Assembly (NCBI GenBank): GCA_021773835.1
Contig: JAJFJQ010000071.1
Span: 1-64,000, forward strand
DNA length: 64,000 bases
Direction of reading: 5' to 3'
Source of the DNA: Gammaproteobacteria bacterium
Lineage (GTDB): Bacteria > Pseudomonadota > Gammaproteobacteria > Ga0077536
Position numbers and translations under genes: made by a program. Positions 42,256 through 50,921 of the stretch are shown one piece after another; within the stretch, counting starts at the first letter, position 1; the number at the start of each line of letters is the position of its first letter. The notes beneath the pieces are model-generated. The model was not told the origin of the DNA and did not search any database. It was given only the letters and a program-made list of their open reading frames with translations.

Positions 42256-43176
42256 GTGGCTGATTCACAAATGTTAAAGGACAAGGTGGCACTGGTCACC
42301 GGAGCTGGTCGCGGGATCGGCAAAGAAGTAGCACTGTTAATGGCCGAGCACGGCGCGAGTGTTGTCGTGAACGATCTTGGCGGTGGCGTGGACGGCAGTG
42401 GATCAGACACTGGACCGGCGACGGAGGTGGCCGAAGAAATTATCGCAAAGGGTGGTAGGGCAATCGCCAATACGGGATCTGTCGCTGAACGCAAAGATAC
42501 CGAAGAGATGATGCGAACGGCGATCGAAACCTTTGGTCGCATCGATATCGTGGTTAATAATGCCGGGATCCTACGCGATACGATCTTCCATAAGATGAGT
42601 GAGCCGGACTGGGATTCGGTGCTTACGGTCCATCTGAAGGGTTCGTTCAATGTCAGTCGATCGGCGGCGACTTATTTTCGCGAACAGGAAGGTGGCGCTT
42701 GTGTACATTTTACCTCGACGTCAGGGCTGATCGGTAATTTCGGTCAAGCGAATTACATGGCGGCCAAACTTGGTATCGTCGGTTTGTCTAAAGGGATCGC
42801 ATTGGACATGCAGCGTTATAACGTCCGTTCGAATTGTATCTCTCCGTTCGCTTGGAGCCGCATGATAGGTACGATCCCCGACAATACGCCGGAAGAGAAA
42901 GCGCGGGTTGAAAAGATCAAACAGATGAAACCAGCGCACCAGGCGCCGCTTGCAGTGTATCTCGCCAGCGACGCGGCTAAAGATGTAACGGGCCAAATAT
43001 TTGGCGTGCGCATGAATGAGATTTTTCTTTTTAATCAACATCGCCCGGTCCGCTCGGTGCATCGCAGTGAGGGATGGACGCCGGAGACGATCGCCGACCA
43101 TATGACACCGGCATTGAAAACCAGCTTTACCGCGCTCGATCGTTCGGCCGATATCTTTAGTTGGGATCCGATCTAG
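42256..43176 (+). CDS. Short-chain dehydrogenase (HSD17B4/MFE-2-like)
   Basis: A 306-residue classical SDR: TGAGRGIGKEVA cofactor motif, NNAGILRD, catalytic Ser in FTSTSG and YMAAKLG (Tyr-x-x-x-Lys). The NDLGGGVDGSGSD segment after beta-2 is typical of the peroxisomal multifunctional enzyme type-2 group that oxidises 3-hydroxyacyl-CoA. It starts at GTG 42256 after GGAGGAAAC. A strong terminator follows at 43208. Likely role: beta-oxidation-type step on an acyl-CoA or steroid-like substrate. Confidence 0.93.
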   Translation: MADSQMLKDKVALVTGAGRGIGKEVALLMAEHGASVVVNDLGGGVDGSGSDTGPATEVAEEIIAKGGRAIANTGSVAERKDTEEMMRTAIETFGRIDIVVNNAGILRDTIFHKMSEPDWDSVLTVHLKGSFNVSRSAATYFREQEGGACVHFTSTSGLIGNFGQANYMAAKLGIVGLSKGIALDMQRYNVRSNCISPFAWSRMIGTIPDNTPEEKARVEKIKQMKPAHQAPLAVYLASDAAKDVTGQIFGVRMNEIFLFNQHRPVRSVHRSEGWTPETIADHMTPALKTSFTALDRSADIFSWDPI

Positions 43177-43207
43177 GCGACGGAAGTAGAAAACACGACT
43201 GGATAAC

Positions 43208-43249
43208 GTGGGAATTCCGCGACGTTGGGAGCAACGTCGCGGAACCCAC
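43208..43249 (+). terminator. Strong hairpin terminator after the SDR gene
   Basis: GTGGG then 13-bp TTCCGCGACGTTG, loop GGAG, and CAACGTCGCGGAA then CCCAC. 18 bp pair, with a two-A bulge on the left, followed by AGTTTT. It separates convergent transcription of the SDR gene and the small membrane protein gene. Confidence 0.75.
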
Positions 43250-43253
43250 AGTT

Positions 43254-43607
43254 TTAATCGTCTGGTTTAACGGCAACAGGCAGTAGCGACGCGATGAGTC
43301 CTGAAAATAGGTAGCCCAGATTCAGGAATCCGATCACGCCAAGCCATCCGGCTTCACCAATCAAAAATAGGCCGATCGGAAAGAACGACGCGAAAAACAA
43401 CACAATCAAGGTTATCCCATGGCCGTGATAGGCGGCTAAGACCGCGATGCCGGCCAGCATCGCCATCATCAGTGCAACCGCAAATCCAAATCCCGACAAG
43501 TGCAGCGCAGGCGTCGGTGACCACATCTCGACCATCCACGCCGCACACGCGCCGACCCCAGAAATAATTCCAACGGTCTTTCCAATGAGTTGAACAATTG
43601 ATGTCAT
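43254..43607 (-). CDS. Small membrane protein of unknown function
   Basis: A 117-residue hydrophobic protein with about four predicted membrane segments (residues near 7-28, 38-60, 65-82 and 88-108). The sequence is mostly Gly/Ala/Leu/Ile, with no family motif that I recognise. It lies 9 bases downstream of the DUF2277 gene on the same strand, so probably in one operon with it. Confidence 0.7.
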   Translation of the reverse strand: MTSIVQLIGKTVGIISGVGACAAWMVEMWSPTPALHLSGFGFAVALMMAMLAGIAVLAAYHGHGITLIVLFFASFFPIGLFLIGEAGWLGVIGFLNLGYLFSGLIASLLPVAVKPDD

Positions 43608-43616
43608 GTTGATGAT

Positions 43617-43904
43617 TTAGTCCTGGGTTTGCGTAATGTGACCGAACCGTGCTGTCGTGCGGGCACGTGCCTTCGCCGCTACGAGTTCACGATTTTTGGC
43701 TGGAGCAGTGGTTACAAGATCGGCCATAAGTGTTCGTACCACCGCGGCAACATCCCCTACCGCCCGCTCAAATACAATTTCGTTTGCTTTCGAAGGCTTG
43801 GTGGATCCGGTGATCTTCCGCACGAACTGCAATGACGCAGCATGAACCTCGTCGTCCGTAGCCGGTGGCTCGAAGTTGTAAAGCGTCTTGATGTTTCTAC
43901 ACAT
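43617..43904 (-). CDS. DUF2277 family protein
   Basis: A 95-residue cytoplasmic protein with the family N-terminus MCRNIKTLYNFEPPATDDEV and LQFVRKITG. I start it at ATG 43904, with GGAGGG eight bases upstream. The C-terminus is Ala/Arg-rich. Function is unknown across the family. Confidence 0.88.
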   Translation of the reverse strand: MCRNIKTLYNFEPPATDDEVHAASLQFVRKITGSTKPSKANEIVFERAVGDVAAVVRTLMADLVTTAPAKNRELVAAKARARTTARFGHITQTQD

Positions 43905-43929
43905 CAACTTATCCCTCCAATATTTTGTT

Positions 43930-44403
43930 CTAATTACTTTGCGCTCGCGCGATTACCGTTTCAACGTGGTGCTTGAACCCTTCGTCATAGACGAATCCGC
44001 AGTACTCCCACATCTGCGCAAAGGCCGGAGTATGGCGCATTAATAATTCGTACCCGTGGATAACCAACTCCCACTTTTCTCGGTCGAGCAGCGACAATTT
44101 GTCGTTAGTGAACGCGACATTCCATTGGGTGAAGTGGTTATAAAATACCATTTGCAAACGCAGTAGTTCCGCAGAGCTGAGTGAATCGAAATCTTGATTC
44201 GCTCGATCGATGAGTTCCGATACTGCCGGATCATCGGATAGACCACGGTTTACGTTTACTTGGGTATCGACCCACTGTTGATAATTCGATGCGCGTGATG
44301 CAATCGTATTTTGTCGGATCTGTAGTCCAACGTATATCAACGAGACGATCACGCCAATTGCGCCAACGGCCTCTGCAATGCCGCTGATAGCCTCCCAATT
44401 CAT
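43930..44403 (-). CDS. Single-span membrane protein of unknown function
   Basis: A 157-residue protein with one N-terminal membrane segment (AVGAIGVIVSLIYVGLQI, residues about 12-29), followed by a soluble helical domain. The pattern I-x-x-x-Q-I-R-Q-N-T after the span is common to a large uncharacterised bacterial family. The start is ATG 44403 with GAGG upstream. It lies 25 bases upstream of the DUF2277 gene and 22 bases after the acyl-CoA dehydrogenase, on the same strand. Confidence 0.72.
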   Translation of the reverse strand: MNWEAISGIAEAVGAIGVIVSLIYVGLQIRQNTIASRASNYQQWVDTQVNVNRGLSDDPAVSELIDRANQDFDSLSSAELLRLQMVFYNHFTQWNVAFTNDKLSLLDREKWELVIHGYELLMRHTPAFAQMWEYCGFVYDEGFKHHVETVIARAQSN

Positions 44404-44425
44404 GAACACCTCATAATCGAATGTC

Positions 44426-45631
44426 TTAAGCTGCGTGCTCGCGGATCACCTGCTTTCCTAGTGCCATCATGTGCACTTGGTCTGGACCGTCGGCCTGACG
44501 GCACCAGCGCGCGTAGTTGAATGCCTCGGCCATAAAGTAATCACCGGTGAGTCCGCCGGCGCCGTGGATCTGCATGCAGCGGTCGATGACTGTTTGCGCC
44601 ATCATCGGTACGGCGATTTGTCCGGCGGCGATCAGATCGCGCGCATCCTTGGCACCGACCTCGTCCATTTTTGTTGCGGTTTTTAGCGTTAATAGACGGG
44701 CTTGTTCGATTTCACAATATGATTTCGCGATGTCTTCGAGAACTGATTGGTGTTGGGAAAGTTTCTTCCCGAATGTTGATCGTGAAACCGCGCGACGACA
44801 GGCGAGTTCGAGTGCGCGTTGGGCGCAACCGATAAGCCGCATACAATGGTGAATGCGGCCGGGACCGAGGCGCCCTTGAGCGATTTCGAAACCGCGACCT
44901 TCGCCAAGCAACATGTTCTCGACCGGGACCCGCACGTCCTCCAACAATATTTCCGCATGACCTTGAGGCGCATCATCGTAGCCCAAGGTCGTTAGCGGTC
45001 GCACAAAAGTGAGGCCTGGTGTCTCGCGTGGCACCAAGATTTGGCTCTGTTGGATATGGCGATTGGGGTTGTCCGGGTCTGACTTACCCATAACGATAAA
45101 AATCTTTGTGCGTTCGTACATCGCGTTGGTGATAAACCATTTGCGCCCGTTGATCACATACTCGTCGCCATCTCGCTTTATCGATGTTTGCACGTTGGTT
45201 GCGTCGCTCGATGCGACATCAGGTTCGGTCATCGCGAAAGACGAACGAATTTCGCCGGCCAAAAGCGGTTTTAACCATTGCTCCTTCTGCTTTTCACTAC
45301 CGTATTTCATGAAGACTTCCATGTTGCCGGTATCCGGTGCATTACAGTTGAAAACCTCCGGGCTCCACAGGACCCGGCCCATGATTTCCGCCAGTGGCGC
45401 GTAATCGGCGTTGCTCAGCCCGCCATGATCAACCGGCACGAATAGGTTCCACAGGCCGGCGGCGCGGGCCTTTGCTTTAAGCTCCTCCATCAAAGGTACG
45501 GTTTGGAAACGATTCGCTTGCGCATTGAGCTGTTCGTGATAGATGGATTCATTCGGGTAGATATGCTCGTCCATAAAGGCGAGTAGGTGATCTTTCAGCT
45601 CTTGTGCGCTGGCGTCGATAGTCGCGTACAT
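44426..45631 (-). CDS. Acyl-CoA dehydrogenase
   Basis: A 401-residue FAD enzyme. I start it at ATG 45631: AAGGAAC lies eight bases before it, and a longer frame would enter the coding region of the upstream gene. The family signatures [15 protein letters not shown] and the C-terminal [22 protein letters not shown] are present. [26 protein letters not shown] places it near the ACAD10/11-like and long-chain group; the catalytic base position is not assigned with certainty. Oxidises acyl-CoA to enoyl-CoA. Third gene of a minus-strand operon with the flavin hydroxylase and the aldolase. Confidence 0.92.
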   Translation of the reverse strand: MYATIDASAQELKDHLLAFMDEHIYPNESIYHEQLNAQANRFQTVPLMEELKAKARAAGLWNLFVPVDHGGLSNADYAPLAEIMGRVLWSPEVFNCNAPDTGNMEVFMKYGSEKQKEQWLKPLLAGEIRSSFAMTEPDVASSDATNVQTSIKRDGDEYVINGRKWFITNAMYERTKIFIVMGKSDPDNPNRHIQQSQILVPRETPGLTFVRPLTTLGYDDAPQGHAEILLEDVRVPVENMLLGEGRGFEIAQGRLGPGRIHHCMRLIGCAQRALELACRRAVSRSTFGKKLSQHQSVLEDIAKSYCEIEQARLLTLKTATKMDEVGAKDARDLIAAGQIAVPMMAQTVIDRCMQIHGAGGLTGDYFMAEAFNYARWCRQADGPDQVHMMALGKQVIREHAA

Positions 45632-45659
45632 GTAGATGTTCCTTAAAAGTTGATCAGCA

Positions 45660-46862
45660 CTAGTGAAGTCCCAGTAGCTGCATCGTTGCACCATCGGGCA
45701 CATGGCCCATGAGCACCTTGCCGCAGTCTTGGACGATTTGGTCGGACAACAGGACATGCTGTAGGCCTGCATGAAGATCACGGTAGGCACGTTGCAGCGG
45801 ACTAGGGCGCAATGCGATACCGCCGCCACCCTTGTAGGCAAATGTGGTGACCTCATCCATTACGTCATGAGAGTAGCGAAAGGCGAGTTTGATCAGAGCG
45901 ATCTGTTCGTTGGTCGGTGGTTCTTCGTTGAGCAATGTTTCATCGAGGTCGTTCCAGGCGGAATAGACCAGTGCTCTCGCGGCACGATACTGTGCTTCGG
46001 CGTGCGCGTATTTTTCTTGGAAGCTCGGCGAGTCGGCAAGGATCCCGAAAGGTCCGGCTTTTTCCCGCGCGATTTCCGCAAGTAGATCTAATGCGTGCCG
46101 GCCAACCCCTAGCGCAAACGAGGTATGGCCCCAGGCTGTGAAGCCGACGATGCCGAGCGAATAATGGTAGCCGCCGCGTTCGACGGTATTTTTACTGTAG
46201 ATGTAGGTGAGATCATCGGGTACGAAACGTTCTTCGGCGATGGAGTAGTCGAAGCTGCCGGTGCCACGTAAGCCCATGACGTCCCAGTTGTCCTTAAGCT
46301 CAATGGCATCGCGCGGAACGTAAGTGATCACCATAATTGGAGCACCATGGTCCATCACAGGTTGACCATCTTCCATCAGAATGCAGCCGCTGTGGACCCA
46401 GTTCGAATGGAAGATCCCGCTGGCATAGCTCCAGTCGCCTTTTATCATATAGCCACCGTCGACCTTGCGGGCGACGCCGCGTGGTATGCCTTGGCCGGCA
46501 ACATTCGTGTCAGGGCCGGCGCCAAACACCTCTTTGCTCCCCGCCTCGGTGATTAAGGATCCGCAGGTCCCGTGCTGCACCCCATAAACCATCACGTTCC
46601 AACCGGTCGAGCCATCGATTCTGGAAACGCGCTCAGCAATCTCAAGTCCATCTGAATAGGCAAGCTCAGAGCCGCCGAGCGCGCGTGGCGTCATCATATG
46701 AATGAGGCCCTTTTCACGCAGAGCGGTGTACGTGGCATCGCTCATATGCCGAAGCTTTTCAGCCTCGTCGGCTTCGCGCGCGATCAGATCCTCTAGGCTT
46801 TCCACGCTTTGTAATAGTTCGCCATAGCCCGGCGCCACCGATGGGGCGATTGCTTGGTTCAT
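45660..46862 (-). CDS. Flavin-dependent hydroxylase, HsaA/group D type (acyl-CoA dehydrogenase fold)
   Basis: A 400-residue protein from ATG 46862 (AGGA upstream). It has the short N-terminal helical domain, [40 protein letters not shown] and [16 protein letters not shown], all typical of the two-component hydroxylases (HsaA, HpaB-like group D, p-hydroxyphenylacetate hydroxylase C2). These use free FMNH2 or FADH2 from a reductase to hydroxylate phenols or other substrates. No reductase gene is adjacent. Substrate unknown. Confidence 0.85.
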   Translation of the reverse strand: MNQAIAPSVAPGYGELLQSVESLEDLIAREADEAEKLRHMSDATYTALREKGLIHMMTPRALGGSELAYSDGLEIAERVSRIDGSTGWNVMVYGVQHGTCGSLITEAGSKEVFGAGPDTNVAGQGIPRGVARKVDGGYMIKGDWSYASGIFHSNWVHSGCILMEDGQPVMDHGAPIMVITYVPRDAIELKDNWDVMGLRGTGSFDYSIAEERFVPDDLTYIYSKNTVERGGYHYSLGIVGFTAWGHTSFALGVGRHALDLLAEIAREKAGPFGILADSPSFQEKYAHAEAQYRAARALVYSAWNDLDETLLNEEPPTNEQIALIKLAFRYSHDVMDEVTTFAYKGGGGIALRPSPLQRAYRDLHAGLQHVLLSDQIVQDCGKVLMGHVPDGATMQLLGLH

Positions 46863-46950
46863 TTCATTGTCCTCATGAATTGAGACAGCAGATAGTTGCC
46901 GGATCATGCCATTCGGGAGCCATTACCGCGACCTTAGCTAGCACGGGTAG

Positions 46951-47703
46951 TTAGTTTTCGCGTAATGATGCGGCAAGCTGCGAGACACTCGCACGCAAAA
47001 GCACGACATCGACACTGCATGCGACTAAGGAAAACCCCTGGTCGATGCGTTTCTTGGCGTCATCGACATCAATGCAAAATATCCCGGCGGGTTTGTGTGC
47101 TCCGGCAAATGCCGAGGAAATGCGTTCGATCGCGGCGTTCACGTCCGGATGGTCGAGCTGCCCTGGCAGGCCCATGCTCGCGGACAAATCGTATGGTCCG
47201 ACAAACACCCCATCGATGCCGTCGACCTCTGCAATCGCACTGGCATTAGTCAAGGCATCGACGTGTTCCGCTTGGACCATTACGGCGGTCCCGGCGTTTG
47301 CGCCGTTAAGATAATCGCCGACCGCATAACCGTAGGCATTCGCTCGACTGACGCCGACCCCGCGGGTACCGTCTGGGGTGAAGCGCGCCGCTTGCGCGAT
47401 TGCGGCGGCCTCCTCAGCGCTATTGACCTGTGGCACGATGATCCCGGCGGCGCCGAGATCTAAGGCGCGTTTTATCCATGTGGGTTCGTGGTTTGGCAAT
47501 CGCACTAGACACGGTGTGGTGCCGGCTGCTACGAGTAGGCGTTCGAGTGACCCCATGCCGATCGGTGCGTGTTCGGCCTCGATGAAGATCCAGTCGAGTA
47601 ACCCGCTTGCGAGTATTTCCATCACCGCGATCGAATCAATGCTCACAATCGTGCCTATGAGTCGTTCGCACTGTCGCAGTCGATCGCAAAATTCGCGGTT
47701 CAT
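46951..47703 (-). CDS. HpcH/HpaI-family aldolase
   Basis: A 250-residue class II (metal-dependent) pyruvate aldolase. It has IFIEAEHAPIGMGSLERLL (metal Glu region), VRLPNHEPTWIKRALDLGAAGIIVPQVNSAEEA, MVQAEHVDAL and VFVGPYDLSASMGLPGQ (metal Asp). It cleaves 4-hydroxy-2-oxo acids to pyruvate and an aldehyde. First gene of the three-gene minus-strand unit with the hydroxylase and acyl-CoA dehydrogenase, consistent with aromatic or alicyclic degradation. Confidence 0.92.
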   Translation of the reverse strand: MNREFCDRLRQCERLIGTIVSIDSIAVMEILASGLLDWIFIEAEHAPIGMGSLERLLVAAGTTPCLVRLPNHEPTWIKRALDLGAAGIIVPQVNSAEEAAAIAQAARFTPDGTRGVGVSRANAYGYAVGDYLNGANAGTAVMVQAEHVDALTNASAIAEVDGIDGVFVGPYDLSASMGLPGQLDHPDVNAAIERISSAFAGAHKPAGIFCIDVDDAKKRIDQGFSLVACSVDVVLLRASVSQLAASLREN

Positions 47704-48016
47704 TAGGGTTGCCTGTTGTTGATTAGCCGCAGTGATTATATAGCGCGTAGCCGCACACAGTTATCCCGGTCCCGGCGTAATTCAAGGTGCTGATATCGCG
47801 TCAATTTGGACCGGCGGATGGTGTATGATGCCAGGACCATAGTGGTCCACAAACCGCTGGATCCATGCCGCAAAAATTGCGCCTATCGCACCTGATTCCA
47901 TTAATGAGATCACACGCAGGAGCGGTCTGAACAGTATCCACGGCTGCCATTTGGAGCGCGGTGAGGACGCGGCTTTGAGTTGGCGATAAGCTCCCCAGGG
48001 AAATGACCGAGCGGAG
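47704..48016. other. Intergenic region before the second SulP gene
   Basis: 313 bases without a convincing gene. It includes a compact hairpin, GGACCA-TAG-TGGTCC (47834-47848), and no copy of the TATTAG-N6-CTAATA operator. The SulP start has GGAGATG-type spacing just upstream (CGGAG). Confidence 0.5.
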
Positions 48017-49594
48017 ATGACAGAAAACCAAACTACGAAATTCGGTCAATTTAGCATTGCGGATATTGTCGCCGGGATCAGCGTCGGGCTTGTACTCGTG
48101 CCGCAGTCTATGGCCTACGCCGCACTGGCCGGTTTGGCGCCAGTGCATGGTCTCTACGCTGCGGCTATTGCGCCCATTGCCGCTGCATTTTTTGCCTCTT
48201 CACCTTTCCTACAATCGGGCCCGGTTGCGATGACCAGCGTGTTGAGCTTCGGTGCCTTGACTGCCATTGCTGTGCCGTTGACGGAAAGCTACGCCATGCT
48301 GGCGGCGTTATTAGCCCTTATTGTCGGTGTCGTGCGGATCGTTTTCGGAATGCTGCGAGCAGGGTTTGTCTCGGACCTGATGTCGCAGCCGATCACGATG
48401 GGATTTAGTCGTGCGGCTGGCCTTTTGATCATTGGTTCGCAATTACCCAAGTTTCTGGGGGTGGAGGTACCGGTTACAGGCATCGTAAGTTCCGTGATAT
48501 GGACACTGTCGAATCCTAGCAGCTGGTCGTTGGAAGCAACCATGATTGGTGGAGCAACGCTTGCGTTGATCGTTCTCGGGCGACTATTGCACACCCTGTT
48601 TCCGGGGGTGCTGATTGCTGTTGCTGTTGGGATCGGCTACAGCGTATGGACAGGTTATGCGGGTCCAGTTGTCGGCGATGTACCGTCTACTTTGCCGTCG
48701 ATCTCATTGGCCCTGCCATGGGCTTCATTGCCACATTTAATTTTCCCGGCCGTCGTAATCGCACTTGTGGGGTTCGCCGAGCCAGCAGCCATCGCGCGCA
48801 CGATGGCTGCGCAGACCCGCACCCGTTGGAGTCCAGACCGTGAACTCATATCACAGGGAGCGGCAAACTTCGCCTCGGGTTTAGTCGGCGGTTTTCCGGT
48901 CGGGGGTTCGTTTTCGCGGACGCTGGTTAATCGCAGCGCAGGCGCGAACTCACGCTGGAGTGGCTTGATTACAGGGCTGTTCGTATTGGGGGTTTTGCCG
49001 TTGGCGACGTATTTTGCGCCGTTACCACTCGCGGTACTCGCGGCAATCGTCATTCACGCGGTGTTCAAACTGATGGATTTTAGGCGCCTGATCCGCCTCC
49101 TACGCATATCGCCGCCGCAAGCGATCGTCGGTTGGACAACCTTTGGGCTGACCCTGGTGTTGGCGCCGCGTATCGACCTTGCGGTCATGATTGGAATCGG
49201 TTTCGGCGTTGGTGTGCACCTATGGCGCGAACGAAATGTTTATCTCAATACGGTCTACCGGGACGGTGAGTTAACCCTGGAACCGGTAGGCGTCATTTAC
49301 TTCGGTTCGGTCACCTCGTTCGACGATGCGCTGATCCGCGAACTGGCATTGCACCCAAATGCGAAGCGTCTAGTGATCGATCTGCGTAAGATCGGTCGTC
49401 TGGATTTTACTGGCGTACAGACCTTGCGCGATTTGGCTGCTGATGCGACTTCTGCAGGCCTGTCGGTGCGCATCATTCCCGGGCATGCCGTGCAAGGGAC
49501 GAAAGTACTTAAGCGGGTGATCGGTGAGGACTCGAAATACTTGGAATCCGATCAAGAAGTCAAAATTGATAATGGCGTAGAACGTTCCGATTGA
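48017..49594 (+). CDS. SulP-family anion permease with STAS domain (second copy)
   Basis: A 525-residue inner-membrane transporter. LVPQSMAYAALAGLAPVHGLYAA near residue 28 is the SulP signature. About 10-12 membrane segments follow, then a STAS domain from about residue 410 with LDFTGVQTL. It is shorter and clearly diverged from the copy at 7577. It lacks the shared operator and sits alone, so it probably serves another anion or condition. Confidence 0.92.
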   Translation: MTENQTTKFGQFSIADIVAGISVGLVLVPQSMAYAALAGLAPVHGLYAAAIAPIAAAFFASSPFLQSGPVAMTSVLSFGALTAIAVPLTESYAMLAALLALIVGVVRIVFGMLRAGFVSDLMSQPITMGFSRAAGLLIIGSQLPKFLGVEVPVTGIVSSVIWTLSNPSSWSLEATMIGGATLALIVLGRLLHTLFPGVLIAVAVGIGYSVWTGYAGPVVGDVPSTLPSISLALPWASLPHLIFPAVVIALVGFAEPAAIARTMAAQTRTRWSPDRELISQGAANFASGLVGGFPVGGSFSRTLVNRSAGANSRWSGLITGLFVLGVLPLATYFAPLPLAVLAAIVIHAVFKLMDFRRLIRLLRISPPQAIVGWTTFGLTLVLAPRIDLAVMIGIGFGVGVHLWRERNVYLNTVYRDGELTLEPVGVIYFGSVTSFDDALIRELALHPNAKRLVIDLRKIGRLDFTGVQTLRDLAADATSAGLSVRIIPGHAVQGTKVLKRVIGEDSKYLESDQEVKIDNGVERSD

Positions 49595-49641
49595 TCAGCG
49601 GGTTTATGTAAGCCGGTATTCGCCACAAATCCATGGGCAGG

Positions 49642-49714
49642 TGGATCCCGGCCTTCGCCGGGATGACGTCGGGACTGAAACTAGACTCGTCATCCCGGCG
49701 AAGGCCGGGATCCA
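49642..49714. repeat. 27-bp perfect inverted repeat with self-complementary arms (REP-like)
   Basis: Arms 49642-49668 and 49688-49714 are exact reverse complements around a 19-base spacer. Each arm has its own inner palindrome, ATCCCGGC-CTTC/GAAG-GCCGGGAT. This ATCCCGGCGAAGGCCGGGAT-type element is widely dispersed in proteobacterial genomes. It lies 48 bases downstream of the SulP stop and may act as a terminator or mRNA 3'-end protector. Confidence 0.85.
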
Positions 49715-49841
49715 GTCGACCGAGACGAGCGACCGATGCGATTGTGATCCGGTACGACCTTATTAATGCCGAGCAGCCTGATGGATTTAGACGATGTCGC
49801 CCGTTATGCTGAGTGAAAATACCAACTCCAAAGGGAAGCCC

Positions 49842-50921
49842 ATGAAATACAGCCTACATGTCTCGACTCGCATTTCTGACTGGAAATTTATCAAGGAGCT
49901 TGAGGACCTCGGTTACGACGCCGCCTGGGTGCCGGATTCGCAAATGATCTGGTCCGATTGCTACGCCACGATGGCATTGGCAGCGGCGAATACGTCCCGG
50001 ATCAGAATTGGTACGGGGGTTGCAATACCAGGCACCCGGATCGCCCCAACCAGTGCGGCGGCGATTTCATCGATTAATCAGATCGCGCCGGGCCGGATCT
50101 TTTGGGGCGTGGGAACCGGGCATACGGCGATGCGGGTGATGGGCCAAGATCCGATGCCGATCAAGGAATTCCGTGAGTATCTGCGGGTCATGCGAGCGCT
50201 GCTCGATGGCGAGGAGGTCGACTATACCTACCGAGACAATACCGCACCGATCAAGTGGGGCGATCACGGCGAAGGCTTCCGCAACGTCGAAGATCGCATT
50301 CCGATTTATGTCGCCGCCAATGCGCCGATGGCCTTGCGCACGGCCGGCAAGATCGCTGACGGCTTGATTGCAGTGTTCAACGAAAAGCCCGACGTCCTCA
50401 ACTACCATATGGACTATGTAAACGAAGGTGCGGAAAAATCAGGACGCGCCTTGCCGGACGATTTTCACACCGTATCGCTGACCAACGCGGTTGTCTTGGC
50501 ACCAGGAGAAAAACTCACCGATGATCGCGTCATCGACGATGCCTCCTCTTGGGCCATCGCCGCCTTACATTTCGTCTACGAAATTTGGCAGTTCAGACAG
50601 GACGATTCCGTGGTACCCGATTACATGAAGGGCATCTGGGAAGAGTACCTAGACCACGTCGCTGAAATGGATGTACCACGTGAAAAACTTCATCAAGTCG
50701 TACATACCGGACATTGTAGTTTCTGTCCGCCGTCCGAACGGCGTTTTATTACGCCTGAAATGATCACGGGAACGGGGATGGCGGGTACGCCGGAAGAATT
50801 GGCCGAGCAAGTCCGCGTGGCCGAAGCGGCCGGACTGAAAGAGATCAGTCTCATTCCCGGTATTAACTATACGCGCCAAACCGCGCGTGACTTCATGGAG
50901 AAAGTAGTACCACTGATATGA
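49842..50921 (+). CDS. LLM-class flavin-dependent oxidoreductase
   Basis: A 359-residue luciferase-like TIM-barrel protein using FMN or F420. Features are GYDAAWVPDSQMIWSDCY, RIRIGTGVAIPGTRIAP, APGRIFWGVGTGHTAM and EFREYLRVMRALLDGEEVDY. I choose ATG 49842 (AGGGAAG upstream, family-like N-terminus) over ATG 49794. The stop overlaps the FAD-GcvT gene by ATGA, so both work together, probably in oxidation of a methylated or cyclic amine; inferred. Confidence 0.88.
   Translation: MKYSLHVSTRISDWKFIKELEDLGYDAAWVPDSQMIWSDCYATMALAAANTSRIRIGTGVAIPGTRIAPTSAAAISSINQIAPGRIFWGVGTGHTAMRVMGQDPMPIKEFREYLRVMRALLDGEEVDYTYRDNTAPIKWGDHGEGFRNVEDRIPIYVAANAPMALRTAGKIADGLIAVFNEKPDVLNYHMDYVNEGAEKSGRALPDDFHTVSLTNAVVLAPGEKLTDDRVIDDASSWAIAALHFVYEIWQFRQDDSVVPDYMKGIWEEYLDHVAEMDVPREKLHQVVHTGHCSFCPPSERRFITPEMITGTGMAGTPEELAEQVRVAEAAGLKEISLIPGINYTRQTARDFMEKVVPLI

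Noticed and set aside
45632-45856. N-terminal extension of the acyl-CoA dehydrogenase
   Set aside because: It would overlap the end of the upstream hydroxylase gene and is not acyl-CoA-dehydrogenase-like; ATG 45631 has a good ribosome site.
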